Shown: positions 17,696 through 24,791 of the stretch, one piece after another
Layout of the letters: each line of letters starts with the position of its first letter
Position numbering within the stretch: position 1 is the first letter of the stretch
NCBI GenBank assembly: GCA_900078375.1
Contig: FLQS01000025.1
Coordinates: 16,479-80,478, forward strand
Reading direction: 5' to 3'
From: an uncultured Mycobacterium sp.
GTDB taxonomy: Bacteria > Actinomycetota > Actinomycetes > Mycobacteriales > Mycobacteriaceae
Length of the DNA stretch: 64,000 bases
Made by a program: the position numbers and the translations under genes
Notes under the pieces: model-generated
The model's database searches: none
The model's input: the letters and a program-made list of their open reading frames with translations, nothing else
What the model was told of the DNA's origin: nothing

Positions 17696-18724
17696 ATGCG
17701 CCAGGTGCGGATGATCGGTGCGGCCGTCCTGGCCGCCGGAATGGTCATGGTGGGTCCCGGCGCGACCGCGGGCGCCTGCGCCTGTGGCGGAATCGTCAGC
17801 CCCGACCTCGACGCGCACGTGACCGGGGAGCAGAGCCTGGTCGCTGTCGACGGCAATACCGAGACCATCGTCATGCGCCTGGATCTGCACTCGGTGGCCG
17901 ACAACGCGGCGCTGATCGTGCCCACCCCGACGCCGGCCGCCGCCACGGCAGCAAACCCCGGCCTGTTCACCGAACTCCAGCGGCTGAGCGCGCCCCGGAT
18001 CGAGCCCGGCCGAAGCCAGCGGAGCGGTCTGGAGGAGGCCGGCGCGGTGCCCGGCGATGGTCCGACCGTCGTCGCCCAGGTCCAACTCGGCCCAATCGAG
18101 GCGACCACATTGACCGGCGGTGACCTCACCGGCGTGCGGCAGTGGCTGGACGAGAACGGCTACACAATGCGACCGGAAGTCACCGCCCAGCTCGACCCCT
18201 ACCTTGAGCAGGGCTGGTCATTCGTGGCGATGCGATTGACCGGCGAGCAGCCTCTCAGTGGTCAACTCGACCCGGTCCGGCTGGACTTCACCTCCGACAA
18301 GCTGGTGTACCCGATGCGAATGTCGGCCGCCGCCAGGGACACTCAACAAGTCGTGGTCTACACCCTGGCCCAGCACCGGATGCAACGCACCGATGCCGAC
18401 GCCGCCCGCCAGGACATCGCCGTCGACTACGCGGGCTCGATCCAGGGTCGGACCAACGATGACACACTGACCGCATTGAGCATCAAAAATCCCTATCTGA
18501 CCAGGATTTCGACGACGATCACCGAACCTTCTTCTATTACAACAGATTTCGTCTTCGGTCCCGCACCCACCGACGATCCGTATCAGCGGGTGATCGGCCA
18601 CCGCGATGACACCGACCACACCGACGCGCTGCTGCTGGCGTCGGGCGCCTCGGTCGTCGTGATCATCGTGGCGGCAGCGGTCGGGGTGATCTGGACCGTC
18701 CGGCACCGGCGATCGGTGCGCTGA
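17696..18724 (+). CDS. DUF2330-like secreted, membrane-tethered protein
   Basis: 342 residues. A signal peptide (residues 1-26) leads to a mature N-terminus with the CACGG motif typical of DUF2330 proteins, then a beta-rich domain (TIVMRLDLHSVADNAALIVP, FVAMRLTGEQPL, VYPMRMS). A C-terminal transmembrane helix (about residues 312-333, ASVVVIIVAAAVGVIWTV) and a basic RHRRSVR tail anchor it to the membrane. Function unknown. It starts 36 bp after the b561 gene and may share its transcript. Confidence 0.75.
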   Translation: MRQVRMIGAAVLAAGMVMVGPGATAGACACGGIVSPDLDAHVTGEQSLVAVDGNTETIVMRLDLHSVADNAALIVPTPTPAAATAANPGLFTELQRLSAPRIEPGRSQRSGLEEAGAVPGDGPTVVAQVQLGPIEATTLTGGDLTGVRQWLDENGYTMRPEVTAQLDPYLEQGWSFVAMRLTGEQPLSGQLDPVRLDFTSDKLVYPMRMSAAARDTQQVVVYTLAQHRMQRTDADAARQDIAVDYAGSIQGRTNDDTLTALSIKNPYLTRISTTITEPSSITTDFVFGPAPTDDPYQRVIGHRDDTDHTDALLLASGASVVVIIVAAAVGVIWTVRHRRSVR

Positions 18725-18727
18725 GCG

Positions 18728-19180
18728 TCAGCCCGCGTCGAGCAGATGCGTGTCGTCCGACGACGATGCCACCAGCGCCCTCAGCCGGCCGAATAGATCG
18801 ATGGCCGATTGGACGGCCTGATCGACGAATGAGCCGAATTCAGTAGCGCCGGCGCGATAGCGCCGCTCGGCCAGCACACCGACCCGTCGCGGGTCCGACG
18901 ACTCGAAGACCGTGGCGGTGACCCGTGGGGCGGCGTCATTCCACTGTTCGACCAATGCCGCGACTCGGGTGCCCTGCTCGGCCGGGTAGTAGCGCTCGGC
19001 GGTGATGCTGATCTGGACCGCCGCTCCGGAAGGCCCGCACGGTTGCAGGTGCACGTGCAGGCGGCCGTGATAGGCGCTCACCAGGAAGAAGTACTCGTCG
19101 TCGTGGTGGCCGCGGAAGTGCCGCACCTGCCGGGTACGCAGGTAGCTCTCGATGAGCTGGGCGCCGATCGCGGTGTTCAT
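18728..19180 (-). CDS. YbjN-like domain protein
   Basis: 150 residues from the ATG at 19180; an in-frame upstream GTG at 19279 seems too far out. The pattern of an N-terminal helix, then DDEYFFLVSAYHGRLHVHLQ strands and a later RYYPAEQGTRVAALVEQWND resembles YbjN/type III secretion chaperone-like folds in actinobacteria, but the match is from pattern only. No signal or membrane segment. Role unknown. Convergent with the DUF2330-like gene (3 bp gap). Confidence 0.65.
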   Translation of the reverse strand: MNTAIGAQLIESYLRTRQVRHFRGHHDDEYFFLVSAYHGRLHVHLQPCGPSGAAVQISITAERYYPAEQGTRVAALVEQWNDAAPRVTATVFESSDPRRVGVLAERRYRAGATEFGSFVDQAVQSAIDLFGRLRALVASSSDDTHLLDAG

Positions 19181-19305
19181 GACTGTAGAACGGGCCGCAC
19201 GGACGACACGGTTCCCAAAAAGCCCAAGGGTGCGCCAAGAATCCATTGAGAATTGGTTAAATGAGGGTGCACAGCCCACAACTTGAATTCATCTCCGAAA
19301 ATGCC

Positions 19306-19338
19306 GATTTACGGCGCCTATTTGGGGTGCCGTAAATC
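19306..19338. repeat. Orphan hairpin with T-run in intergenic region
   Basis: Perfect 10-bp inverted repeat GATTTACGGC (19306-19315) and GCCGTAAATC (19329-19338) with a 13-nt loop, followed on the plus strand by TTTTGG. It looks like an intrinsic terminator, yet no plus-strand gene ends before it: the flanking genes are divergent and their starts are at 19180 (minus) and 19417 (plus). It could be an attenuator in the leader of the DUF732 gene or the end of a small RNA. Confidence 0.6.
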
Positions 19339-19416
19339 TTTTGGCTTTCCCTGCACATCTGCTGAAAGCGTAGTAACTTCTGCCGCAGCAGTAACTCCAA
19401 TGACAAGGGACGGACA

Positions 19417-19719
19417 ATGATCAAAGGTTTGTTGACGGCGGCTGCTGCCGCCGGGGCTATCGCGCTCGCCGGCGCACCATCTGCGTGGGCGATCACCAAC
19501 GCCGAGGCCGACTACATCAAGGACCTCACCAGTGCCGGAATCGCCGGCGACCAGGCGGCTTTGATCGCCGACGGCCACACGATCTGCAATGCACTGGCCG
19601 GTGGTGCGGATCCCAACACGCTGTCACAGACCTACTTCACCAACTCCGGTCAGATCAGCCACGCTCAGGCGGATGCCGCGATCAATTTCGCGAAGACCGA
19701 CCTTTGCCCGGCTGGCTGA
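19417..19719 (+). CDS. Small secreted DUF732 protein
   Basis: 100 residues. A classic signal peptide (MIKGLLTAAAAAGAIALAGA, cleavage near APSAWA-ITN) is followed by a short helical domain with the DUF732 pattern: a Phe/Tyr-Ile-x-x-Leu start, DGHTICNALAGGADPNTL with one cysteine and a second cysteine at DLCPAG near the end. Such proteins are abundant in mycobacteria; function unknown. A strong hairpin terminator follows. Confidence 0.85.
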   Translation: MIKGLLTAAAAAGAIALAGAPSAWAITNAEADYIKDLTSAGIAGDQAALIADGHTICNALAGGADPNTLSQTYFTNSGQISHAQADAAINFAKTDLCPAG

Positions 19720-19742
19720 CAGCCAACTTGCAGGACCGCGAG

Positions 19743-19771
19743 CGCGGCTGGCCTTACCTAGGCCAGCCGCG
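19743..19771. terminator. Bidirectional terminator between DUF732 gene and hisS
   Basis: Perfect 11-bp stem CGCGGCTGGCC (19743-19753) and GGCCAGCCGCG (19761-19771) with a 7-nt loop. It lies between two convergent genes and overlaps the last codon and stop of hisS. No long T-run follows, as is common for mycobacterial terminators. Confidence 0.7.
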
Positions 19772-21017
19772 TTATCACTTCAGCGACAACCGAGTCGGCC
19801 GGGACGTCGACCTGGGCCCCGGTGGCGAGATCTTTGACACCTACGGTGCCGGCCTCGATATCCCGGTCGCCTGCTACTAGGGCAATGCGGGCACCCGAAC
19901 GGTCGGCCGCGCGCATGGCACCCTTCATCGCGCGGTCACCATAGGCGAGATCGATCCGCACTCCCGCCGCGCGCAGGGCCGCCGCCAGCGTCGCGAGCAC
20001 CAATTTGGCCTGCTCGCCCAGCGGCACCCCGAACACATCGCAGCGGCTCGGGTTTCCGGCTGCCTTCCCCTCCGCGCGCAGTGCCAGCACGGTGCGGTCG
20101 ACACCCAGCCCAAAGCCGATACCCGATAGGTCCTGGCCGCCGAGCTGACGCATCAGCCCGTCGTAGCGGCCACCGCCGCCGATCCCGGACTGCGCACCGA
20201 GTCCGTCATGCACGAACTCGAACGTGGTCTTCGTGTAGTAATCCAGTCCCCGCACCATCCGCGGATTGATCACGTAGGGCACCCCGAGCGCGTCGAGGTG
20301 CGCGAGCACCGTCTCGAAGTGCTGCTTGGCGACATCGGAGAGGTGATCGAGCATCACCGGGGCGTCGGCGGTCATCTCCCGCACGTGGGGTCGTTTGTCG
20401 TCGAGCACCCGAAGCGGGTTCAACTGAACTCGTGTCTGTGTTTCTGCATCCAGATCCAGCTTTGACAGGAAGCTCTGCAACAGCTCCCGATACTGGGGAC
20501 GGCAGGTGTCGTCACCCAGCGAGGTGATCTCGAGGCGGAAGCCGTCCAGCCCCAGCGACCGGAAGCCGGCGTCGGCGATCGCGATCACCTCGGCGTCCAG
20601 CGCGGGATCATCGACGCCGATGGCCTCGACCCCGACTTGTTGCAGCTGCCGGTACCGCCCGGCCTGCGGCCGTTCGTAGCGGAAGAAGGGGCCGGCGTAG
20701 CAGAGCTTGACCGGCAGCGCGCCCCGGTCGAGTCCGTGCTCGATGACCGCCCGCATGACGCCGGCGGTGCCCTCGGGCCGCAGTGTCACCGAGCGCTCAC
20801 CGCGGTCGGCGAAGGTGTACATCTCCTTGGACACCACATCGGTGGACTCACCGACGCCGCGGGCGAACAGTGCGGTGTCCTCGAAGATGGGCAGTTCGAC
20901 GTCGCCGTAGCCGCCCAGCCGGGCCGTCCGCAGCAGGCCGTCGCGGACCGCGACGAACTCAGCCGACTCGGGCGGTAGGTAGTCGGGAACACCCTTGGGT
21001 GCCTGGAATTCGCTCAC
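19758..21017 (-). CDS. hisS: Histidine-tRNA ligase
   Basis: 419 residues, normal for bacterial HisRS. Class II synthetase motif 2 is LRPEGTAGVMRA (about residue 80), the histidine-specific motifs are GLDYYTKTTFEF (about 260) and GGGGRYDGLMRQLGG, and motif 3 is GIGFGLGVDRTVLAL near residue 310. The C-terminal anticodon-binding domain follows. It charges tRNA-His in the cytoplasm. The start overlaps by 4 bp the stop of the upstream MBL hydrolase gene, so the two are translationally coupled. Confidence 0.96.
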   Translation of the reverse strand: MSEFQAPKGVPDYLPPESAEFVAVRDGLLRTARLGGYGDVELPIFEDTALFARGVGESTDVVSKEMYTFADRGERSVTLRPEGTAGVMRAVIEHGLDRGALPVKLCYAGPFFRYERPQAGRYRQLQQVGVEAIGVDDPALDAEVIAIADAGFRSLGLDGFRLEITSLGDDTCRPQYRELLQSFLSKLDLDAETQTRVQLNPLRVLDDKRPHVREMTADAPVMLDHLSDVAKQHFETVLAHLDALGVPYVINPRMVRGLDYYTKTTFEFVHDGLGAQSGIGGGGRYDGLMRQLGGQDLSGIGFGLGVDRTVLALRAEGKAAGNPSRCDVFGVPLGEQAKLVLATLAAALRAAGVRIDLAYGDRAMKGAMRAADRSGARIALVAGDRDIEAGTVGVKDLATGAQVDVPADSVVAEVITRLA

Positions 21018-21685
21018 GCAGTCAGACCTTCGAGGAATGGGTTGGTACGCCGTTCGAGACCAATGGTGGTGGATTCACCGTGCCCCGGTAATACCAGGGT
21101 GTCATCGTCGAGCACGAGCAGTCTTTCCACGATCGAGCCGAGCAGGTCTTTACCGCTGCCGCCCGGCAGGTCGGTGCGGCCCACCGATTGTTTGAACAGC
21201 GTGTCGCCGGTGAAAGCCATCGGATCCCGCAAACCAGCCCGGTCCACCCGGAACACTACCGAGCCGCGGGTGTGGCCCGGCGTGTGGTCGACGGTCACGG
21301 TGATGCCTCCGAGATCGAGTTTGTCGCCGTCGCGGTCGAGTTCGACGACCTGCTTGGGCTCGCGGAACAGCGCACCGAAGGCGAGCTGGCCGAGCCGGGG
21401 CCCGAACCCTCGGATGGGGTCGGCGAGCATGTAGCGGTCCTCGGGGTGGATGAACACCGGGCAGCCGAACGTGTCGCCCACCTTCTGCGCCGACCACATG
21501 TGGTCGATATGCCCGTGGGTGAGCAGCACGGCGGCCGGGGTCAGCCGATTCTCGTCGAGAATGCGGCGCAGATTGCCCATCGCACGCTGACCCGGGTCGA
21601 CGACAATGGCGTCGGCCCCGGCGCGTGGGGCCAGCACGTAGCAGTTGCATGCCAACATGCCGGCCGGGAACCCGGTGAGCAGCAC
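21014..21685 (-). CDS. MBL-fold metallohydrolase, glyoxalase II-like (Rv2581c-like)
   Basis: 223 residues starting at a GTG. The metallo-beta-lactamase motif THGHIDHM gives metal ligands at His57, His59, Asp61 and His62; later ligands are in VDHTPGHTRGS and AFTGDTLF. The small size and motif set fit glyoxalase II-like or rhodanese-associated thioester hydrolases rather than beta-lactamases. Likely cytoplasmic thiol-ester hydrolase, substrate not defined. Operon with hisS, as in M. tuberculosis. Confidence 0.87.
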   Translation of the reverse strand: MLLTGFPAGMLACNCYVLAPRAGADAIVVDPGQRAMGNLRRILDENRLTPAAVLLTHGHIDHMWSAQKVGDTFGCPVFIHPEDRYMLADPIRGFGPRLGQLAFGALFREPKQVVELDRDGDKLDLGGITVTVDHTPGHTRGSVVFRVDRAGLRDPMAFTGDTLFKQSVGRTDLPGGSGKDLLGSIVERLLVLDDDTLVLPGHGESTTIGLERRTNPFLEGLTA

Positions 21686-21709
21686 GTCGTCCAGTTTCCC
21701 ATCCCGGCG

Positions 21710-22000
21710 CTAGACGTCCTGCGGCGGAGGGCTCAAGTCCACGCCCGACTGCCGCGCGGCGTCATGCCACCCCGAAATGTATTTCCGCACCTCGGCATCG
21801 GTCTGCGCCCGCCGCGCGGTGATGCGGGTCTGCCGGTAATTCTCGGTGACGACCCTAAGGACGAAGAGGCCGACAAACACCAGTCCGCCGTAGACGTTGC
21901 CGAACAGTGACCAGGTAAACACCCCGGAAACGGCCGTACCCGCCGGCAACACGACCAGTAGCGCGAACATTGACCCCGGCTTGACGTAGCGCACGTGCAC
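21710..22000 (-). CDS. Small membrane protein of unknown function
   Basis: About 96 residues from the GTG at 22000 (ATG 21970 is an alternative; the frame opens to 22111 but that overlaps the cyclophilin promoter). Two hydrophobic helices, MFALLVVLPAGTAVSGVFTW and NVYGGLVFVGLFVLRVV, precede a basic helix ENYRQTRITARRAQTDAEVR and a soluble C-terminus. No family recognised. It is immediately upstream of the MBL gene (24 bp) on the same strand. Confidence 0.6.
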   Translation of the reverse strand: MHVRYVKPGSMFALLVVLPAGTAVSGVFTWSLFGNVYGGLVFVGLFVLRVVTENYRQTRITARRAQTDAEVRKYISGWHDAARQSGVDLSPPPQDV

Positions 22001-22179
22001 CCCCGTCCAGCCTGTGCCGGAAGCGTAGGTCGGCGGGCTAAGAGCCAGCTGATAGGTGTGCGAGGGTGAACGAAGAAGATGTCGAGCCACCACCACCACT
22101 ACGACCGCCATTACTGTCCCCCAGCATCAGCTGGCACACTCGGTGCCGACTCAACCGATCATCGACGAAGGATCACGCG

Positions 22180-23076
22180 GTGCCCACGAACGAACAACGA
22201 CGTGCGACGGCCAAGCGCAAACTCGAGCGGCAGCTGGAGACCCGTGCGCAAAAAGAGAAGCGTCGCCAGCTGTTCGTCGTCATCGGCGGTGTCGTCGCGA
22301 TCATCGTGGCCGCAGCCCTGGTCGCCACGTTCGTCCTGACCAACTCCGACGACAAGGACAAGACCACCAGCGCCGCGTCCTCCACACCGAGCAGCGCCGC
22401 GGCCGACGCGGGTGGAGCCACCACCGCTCCCCCGGCCACCGGCGGTCTGCCGGCATTCAAACCCGGCGCGAACCTGGGCGCCAACTGCCAGTACCCGGCG
22501 TCATCCGAGCCGGCCAGCAAGAAGGTCGACCCGCCGCACAGCGGCAAGGTGCCGACCACCCCGCCGACGGTGAGCGTCAGCATGAGCACCAATCAGGGCA
22601 ACCTGGGGCTGATCCTGGACAACGCCAAGGCCCCCTGCACGGTCAACAGCTTCGCCAGCCTGGCGCAGAAGGGCTTCTTCGACAACACCCCCTGCCACCG
22701 GCTGACCACGTCGCCGTCGCTGGCGGTGCTGCAGTGCGGCGACCCGACCGGCAGTGGCACCGGCGGACCCGGCTACCAGTTCGCCAACGAGTACCCCACC
22801 GACCAGTACCCCCAGGGTGATCCCGGCTTGGACCAGCCGGTGGTCTATCCACGCGGAACGCTGGCGATGGCCAACGCCGGACCCGGCACCAACGGCAGCC
22901 AGTTCTTCCTGGTGTACAAGGATTCGCAGCTGCCGCCGAACTACACCGCATTCGGCACGATCGACGCGACCGGGCTGGCCACGCTGGACAAGATCGCCGC
23001 CGCCGGGGTCGCCGGCGGCGGCCAGGACGGCAAGCCGAAGACTGACGTGCTGGTCAAGTCCGTCCTGCTGGACTAG
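22180..23076 (+). CDS. ppiB: Membrane-anchored cyclophilin-type peptidyl-prolyl isomerase PpiB
   Basis: 298 residues from the GTG at 22180, chosen because GAAGGA lies 7 bp upstream. A charged cytoplasmic N-terminus (residues 1-30) precedes one transmembrane helix (about 31-53), then a Ser/Thr/Ala-rich linker and a cyclophilin domain outside the membrane: FDNTPCHRL with the catalytic arginine, LQCGDPTGSGTGGPGYQFAN, and AMANAGPGTNGSQFFLVY. Catalyses prolyl cis-trans isomerisation of exported proteins. Corresponds to M. tuberculosis Rv2582 by context. Confidence 0.9.
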   Translation: MPTNEQRRATAKRKLERQLETRAQKEKRRQLFVVIGGVVAIIVAAALVATFVLTNSDDKDKTTSAASSTPSSAAADAGGATTAPPATGGLPAFKPGANLGANCQYPASSEPASKKVDPPHSGKVPTTPPTVSVSMSTNQGNLGLILDNAKAPCTVNSFASLAQKGFFDNTPCHRLTTSPSLAVLQCGDPTGSGTGGPGYQFANEYPTDQYPQGDPGLDQPVVYPRGTLAMANAGPGTNGSQFFLVYKDSQLPPNYTAFGTIDATGLATLDKIAAAGVAGGGQDGKPKTDVLVKSVLLD

Positions 23077-23082
23077 CCGGCC

Positions 23083-24084
23083 ATGAGCCAACCGCCGTAC
23101 TACCCGCCACCACCACCGCACTACGGTGCGCCGTACGGGGCTGGGCCGTATCCGTATCCGACCCCACCGCCGACGAACGGGATGGCGATCGCGTCGCTGA
23201 TCTGTGCGTTCGTGTTCGCGCCGCTGGGCATCGTGTTCGGCCACGTCTCGCTGTCGCAGATCAAGAAGTCCGGCGAGGAAGGCCGCGGGCTGGCGATCGC
23301 CGGACTGGTGATCAGCTATCTGGTGACCGTGCTGAGCATCCTGGTCGTGATCGTCGGCATCGTGTTCTTCTCATGGATGGCGAAGGAATTGGAGCGCACC
23401 GGCGGTGCCGGCATTCCGGGACGGACCACGACGGCCGGACCCGGCAGCGACCAACTGCCGCCCTTCAACCCGCCGGCCACCCTCGGCGCCAACTGCCAGT
23501 ACCCGGCCACGGCCACCCCCGCCGACAAACCCGTCAAGCCGCCGCCCGCCGGCAAGGTGTCCACCTCGCCGGCGACGGTGGACGCGACGTTGATCACCAA
23601 CCTCGGCCCGATCGTCCTGCACCTCGACAACGCCAAGGCGCCGTGCACGGTCAACAGTTTCGAGGCCCTGGTCAAGCAGAACTACTTCGACAACACTCCG
23701 TGCCATCGGCTCACCGACTCGCGGTCACTGTCGGTGCTGCAGTGTGGTGATCCGACCGGCAACGGAACCGGCGGGCCGGGATACCGGTTCGCCAACGAGT
23801 ACCCGACCAACCAGTTCCGCCCGTTCGACCCCGCTCTCAAGCAGGCGATCACCTATCCCCGCGGCACGTTGGCGATGGCCAACGCGGGGCCCGATACCAA
23901 CGGCAGCCAGTTCTTCATCGTTTACCGCGACTCGAAGCTGCCGCCGACGTATACCGCGTTCGGCCAGGTCGACAAGACCGGTTTTGGGGTGATCGAAGAC
24001 ATCGCCGCGATCGGTATCGCCGGCGGTTCCGACGACGGCAAGCCGGCGAAACCGGTGACCATCAAGTCGATCCGGCTGAACTGA
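23083..24084 (+). CDS. Second cyclophilin with DUF4190-like membrane region
   Basis: 333 residues. The N-terminus is a Pro/Tyr-rich repeat tail (YYPPPPPHYGAPYGAGPYP), followed by two membrane helices in a DUF4190-like arrangement (GMAIASLICAFVFAPLGIVF and LAIAGLVISYLVTVLSILVV). The C-terminal cyclophilin domain is closely similar to that of the preceding gene: FDNTPCHRLTDS, LQCGDPTGNGTGGPGYRFAN and AMANAGPDTNGSQFFIVY. It starts 7 bp after ppiB, so it looks like a tandem duplication whose N-terminal anchor was exchanged. Extracytoplasmic prolyl isomerase is inferred. Confidence 0.88.
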   Translation: MSQPPYYPPPPPHYGAPYGAGPYPYPTPPPTNGMAIASLICAFVFAPLGIVFGHVSLSQIKKSGEEGRGLAIAGLVISYLVTVLSILVVIVGIVFFSWMAKELERTGGAGIPGRTTTAGPGSDQLPPFNPPATLGANCQYPATATPADKPVKPPPAGKVSTSPATVDATLITNLGPIVLHLDNAKAPCTVNSFEALVKQNYFDNTPCHRLTDSRSLSVLQCGDPTGNGTGGPGYRFANEYPTNQFRPFDPALKQAITYPRGTLAMANAGPDTNGSQFFIVYRDSKLPPTYTAFGQVDKTGFGVIEDIAAIGIAGGSDDGKPAKPVTIKSIRLN

Positions 24085-24094
24085 GCCTGCTCGG

Positions 24095-24337
24095 CTACCC
24101 GGGCAGGCCTTGCTCTTCGGTGGGCAACGGCGCCGGTCCCTTGATGGCCGGTACCGCAACGGGCAGGTCAGCCTTGGCCGGGCCAGGTGACTGCGTGACC
24201 GTGACTCCGGTGGACATTTCCGAACTGAGGAACGAGCCGGTCTCGGTCTGCGGGTTGGCCGCCACCGCGGCGAACGCGCCCATCGAGACCAGGACGCCGG
24301 CACCGATAGTGGCGGATAACACGTGAGATGTGTTCAT
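24095..24337 (-). CDS. Small secreted protein of unknown function
   Basis: 80 residues from the ATG at 24337, preceded by GGAAAGAG. Signal peptide MNTSHVLSATIGAGVLVSMG with likely cleavage after AAVAA; the mature part is short, proline-rich and without cysteine (VAVPAIKGPAPLPTEEQGLPG). No family recognised. Convergent with the second cyclophilin gene. Confidence 0.65.
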   Translation of the reverse strand: MNTSHVLSATIGAGVLVSMGAFAAVAANPQTETGSFLSSEMSTGVTVTQSPGPAKADLPVAVPAIKGPAPLPTEEQGLPG

Positions 24338-24453
24338 AGCGAATCTCTTTCCAAGAGGGATCTTGGCCTCTAGGAACAAGGGCATTGCAGCGGTTGATAT
24401 TCCGCTGATTTCGACGAAATAATCTGCGGCGCTGAGGCGTTGGCCAATGTGTT

Positions 24454-24738
24454 ATGCCTACTCAACTTCGAGGAGTCGCTCGTCTTATCCTGGGGACGAT
24501 GGCGGCAGCCGCCTTCCTCGCCGTGCCAAGTGCCGTAGTCAACGCAGCGCAGCCCGGCTCCGTGGCACAGGGGGGCTGCTACGACGGCGTGATGCCGTGG
24601 AACCCCTACCTGCAGAGCTGCAGTCTGCCGTCCAAACAGCCGCGGGTACGCGGCGCGGCTCCGGACGCAGGGGCGATCATCGCGTGCCGGCACCATCCCG
24701 GCTGCCTGGCCTGGTACGTCAATGGCGGTGGGCCCTAA
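24454..24738 (+). CDS. Small secreted cysteine-containing protein
   Basis: 94 residues. A signal-like N-terminus (RLILGTMAAAAFLAVPSAVV, cleavage near NAA) leads to a mature part with four cysteines (GGCYDGVMPWNPYLQSC, then ACRHHPGC) that could make two disulfides. Ends GGGP. I do not recognise it. Divergent from the small secreted gene at 24095 (116 bp apart) and convergent with relA. Confidence 0.65.
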   Translation: MPTQLRGVARLILGTMAAAAFLAVPSAVVNAAQPGSVAQGGCYDGVMPWNPYLQSCSLPSKQPRVRGAAPDAGAIIACRHHPGCLAWYVNGGGP

Positions 24739-24791
24739 CAGATGCTGGCCATTTCACTGGCCGAGATTCGCATCGCGGGCAGGTAGGCCAG

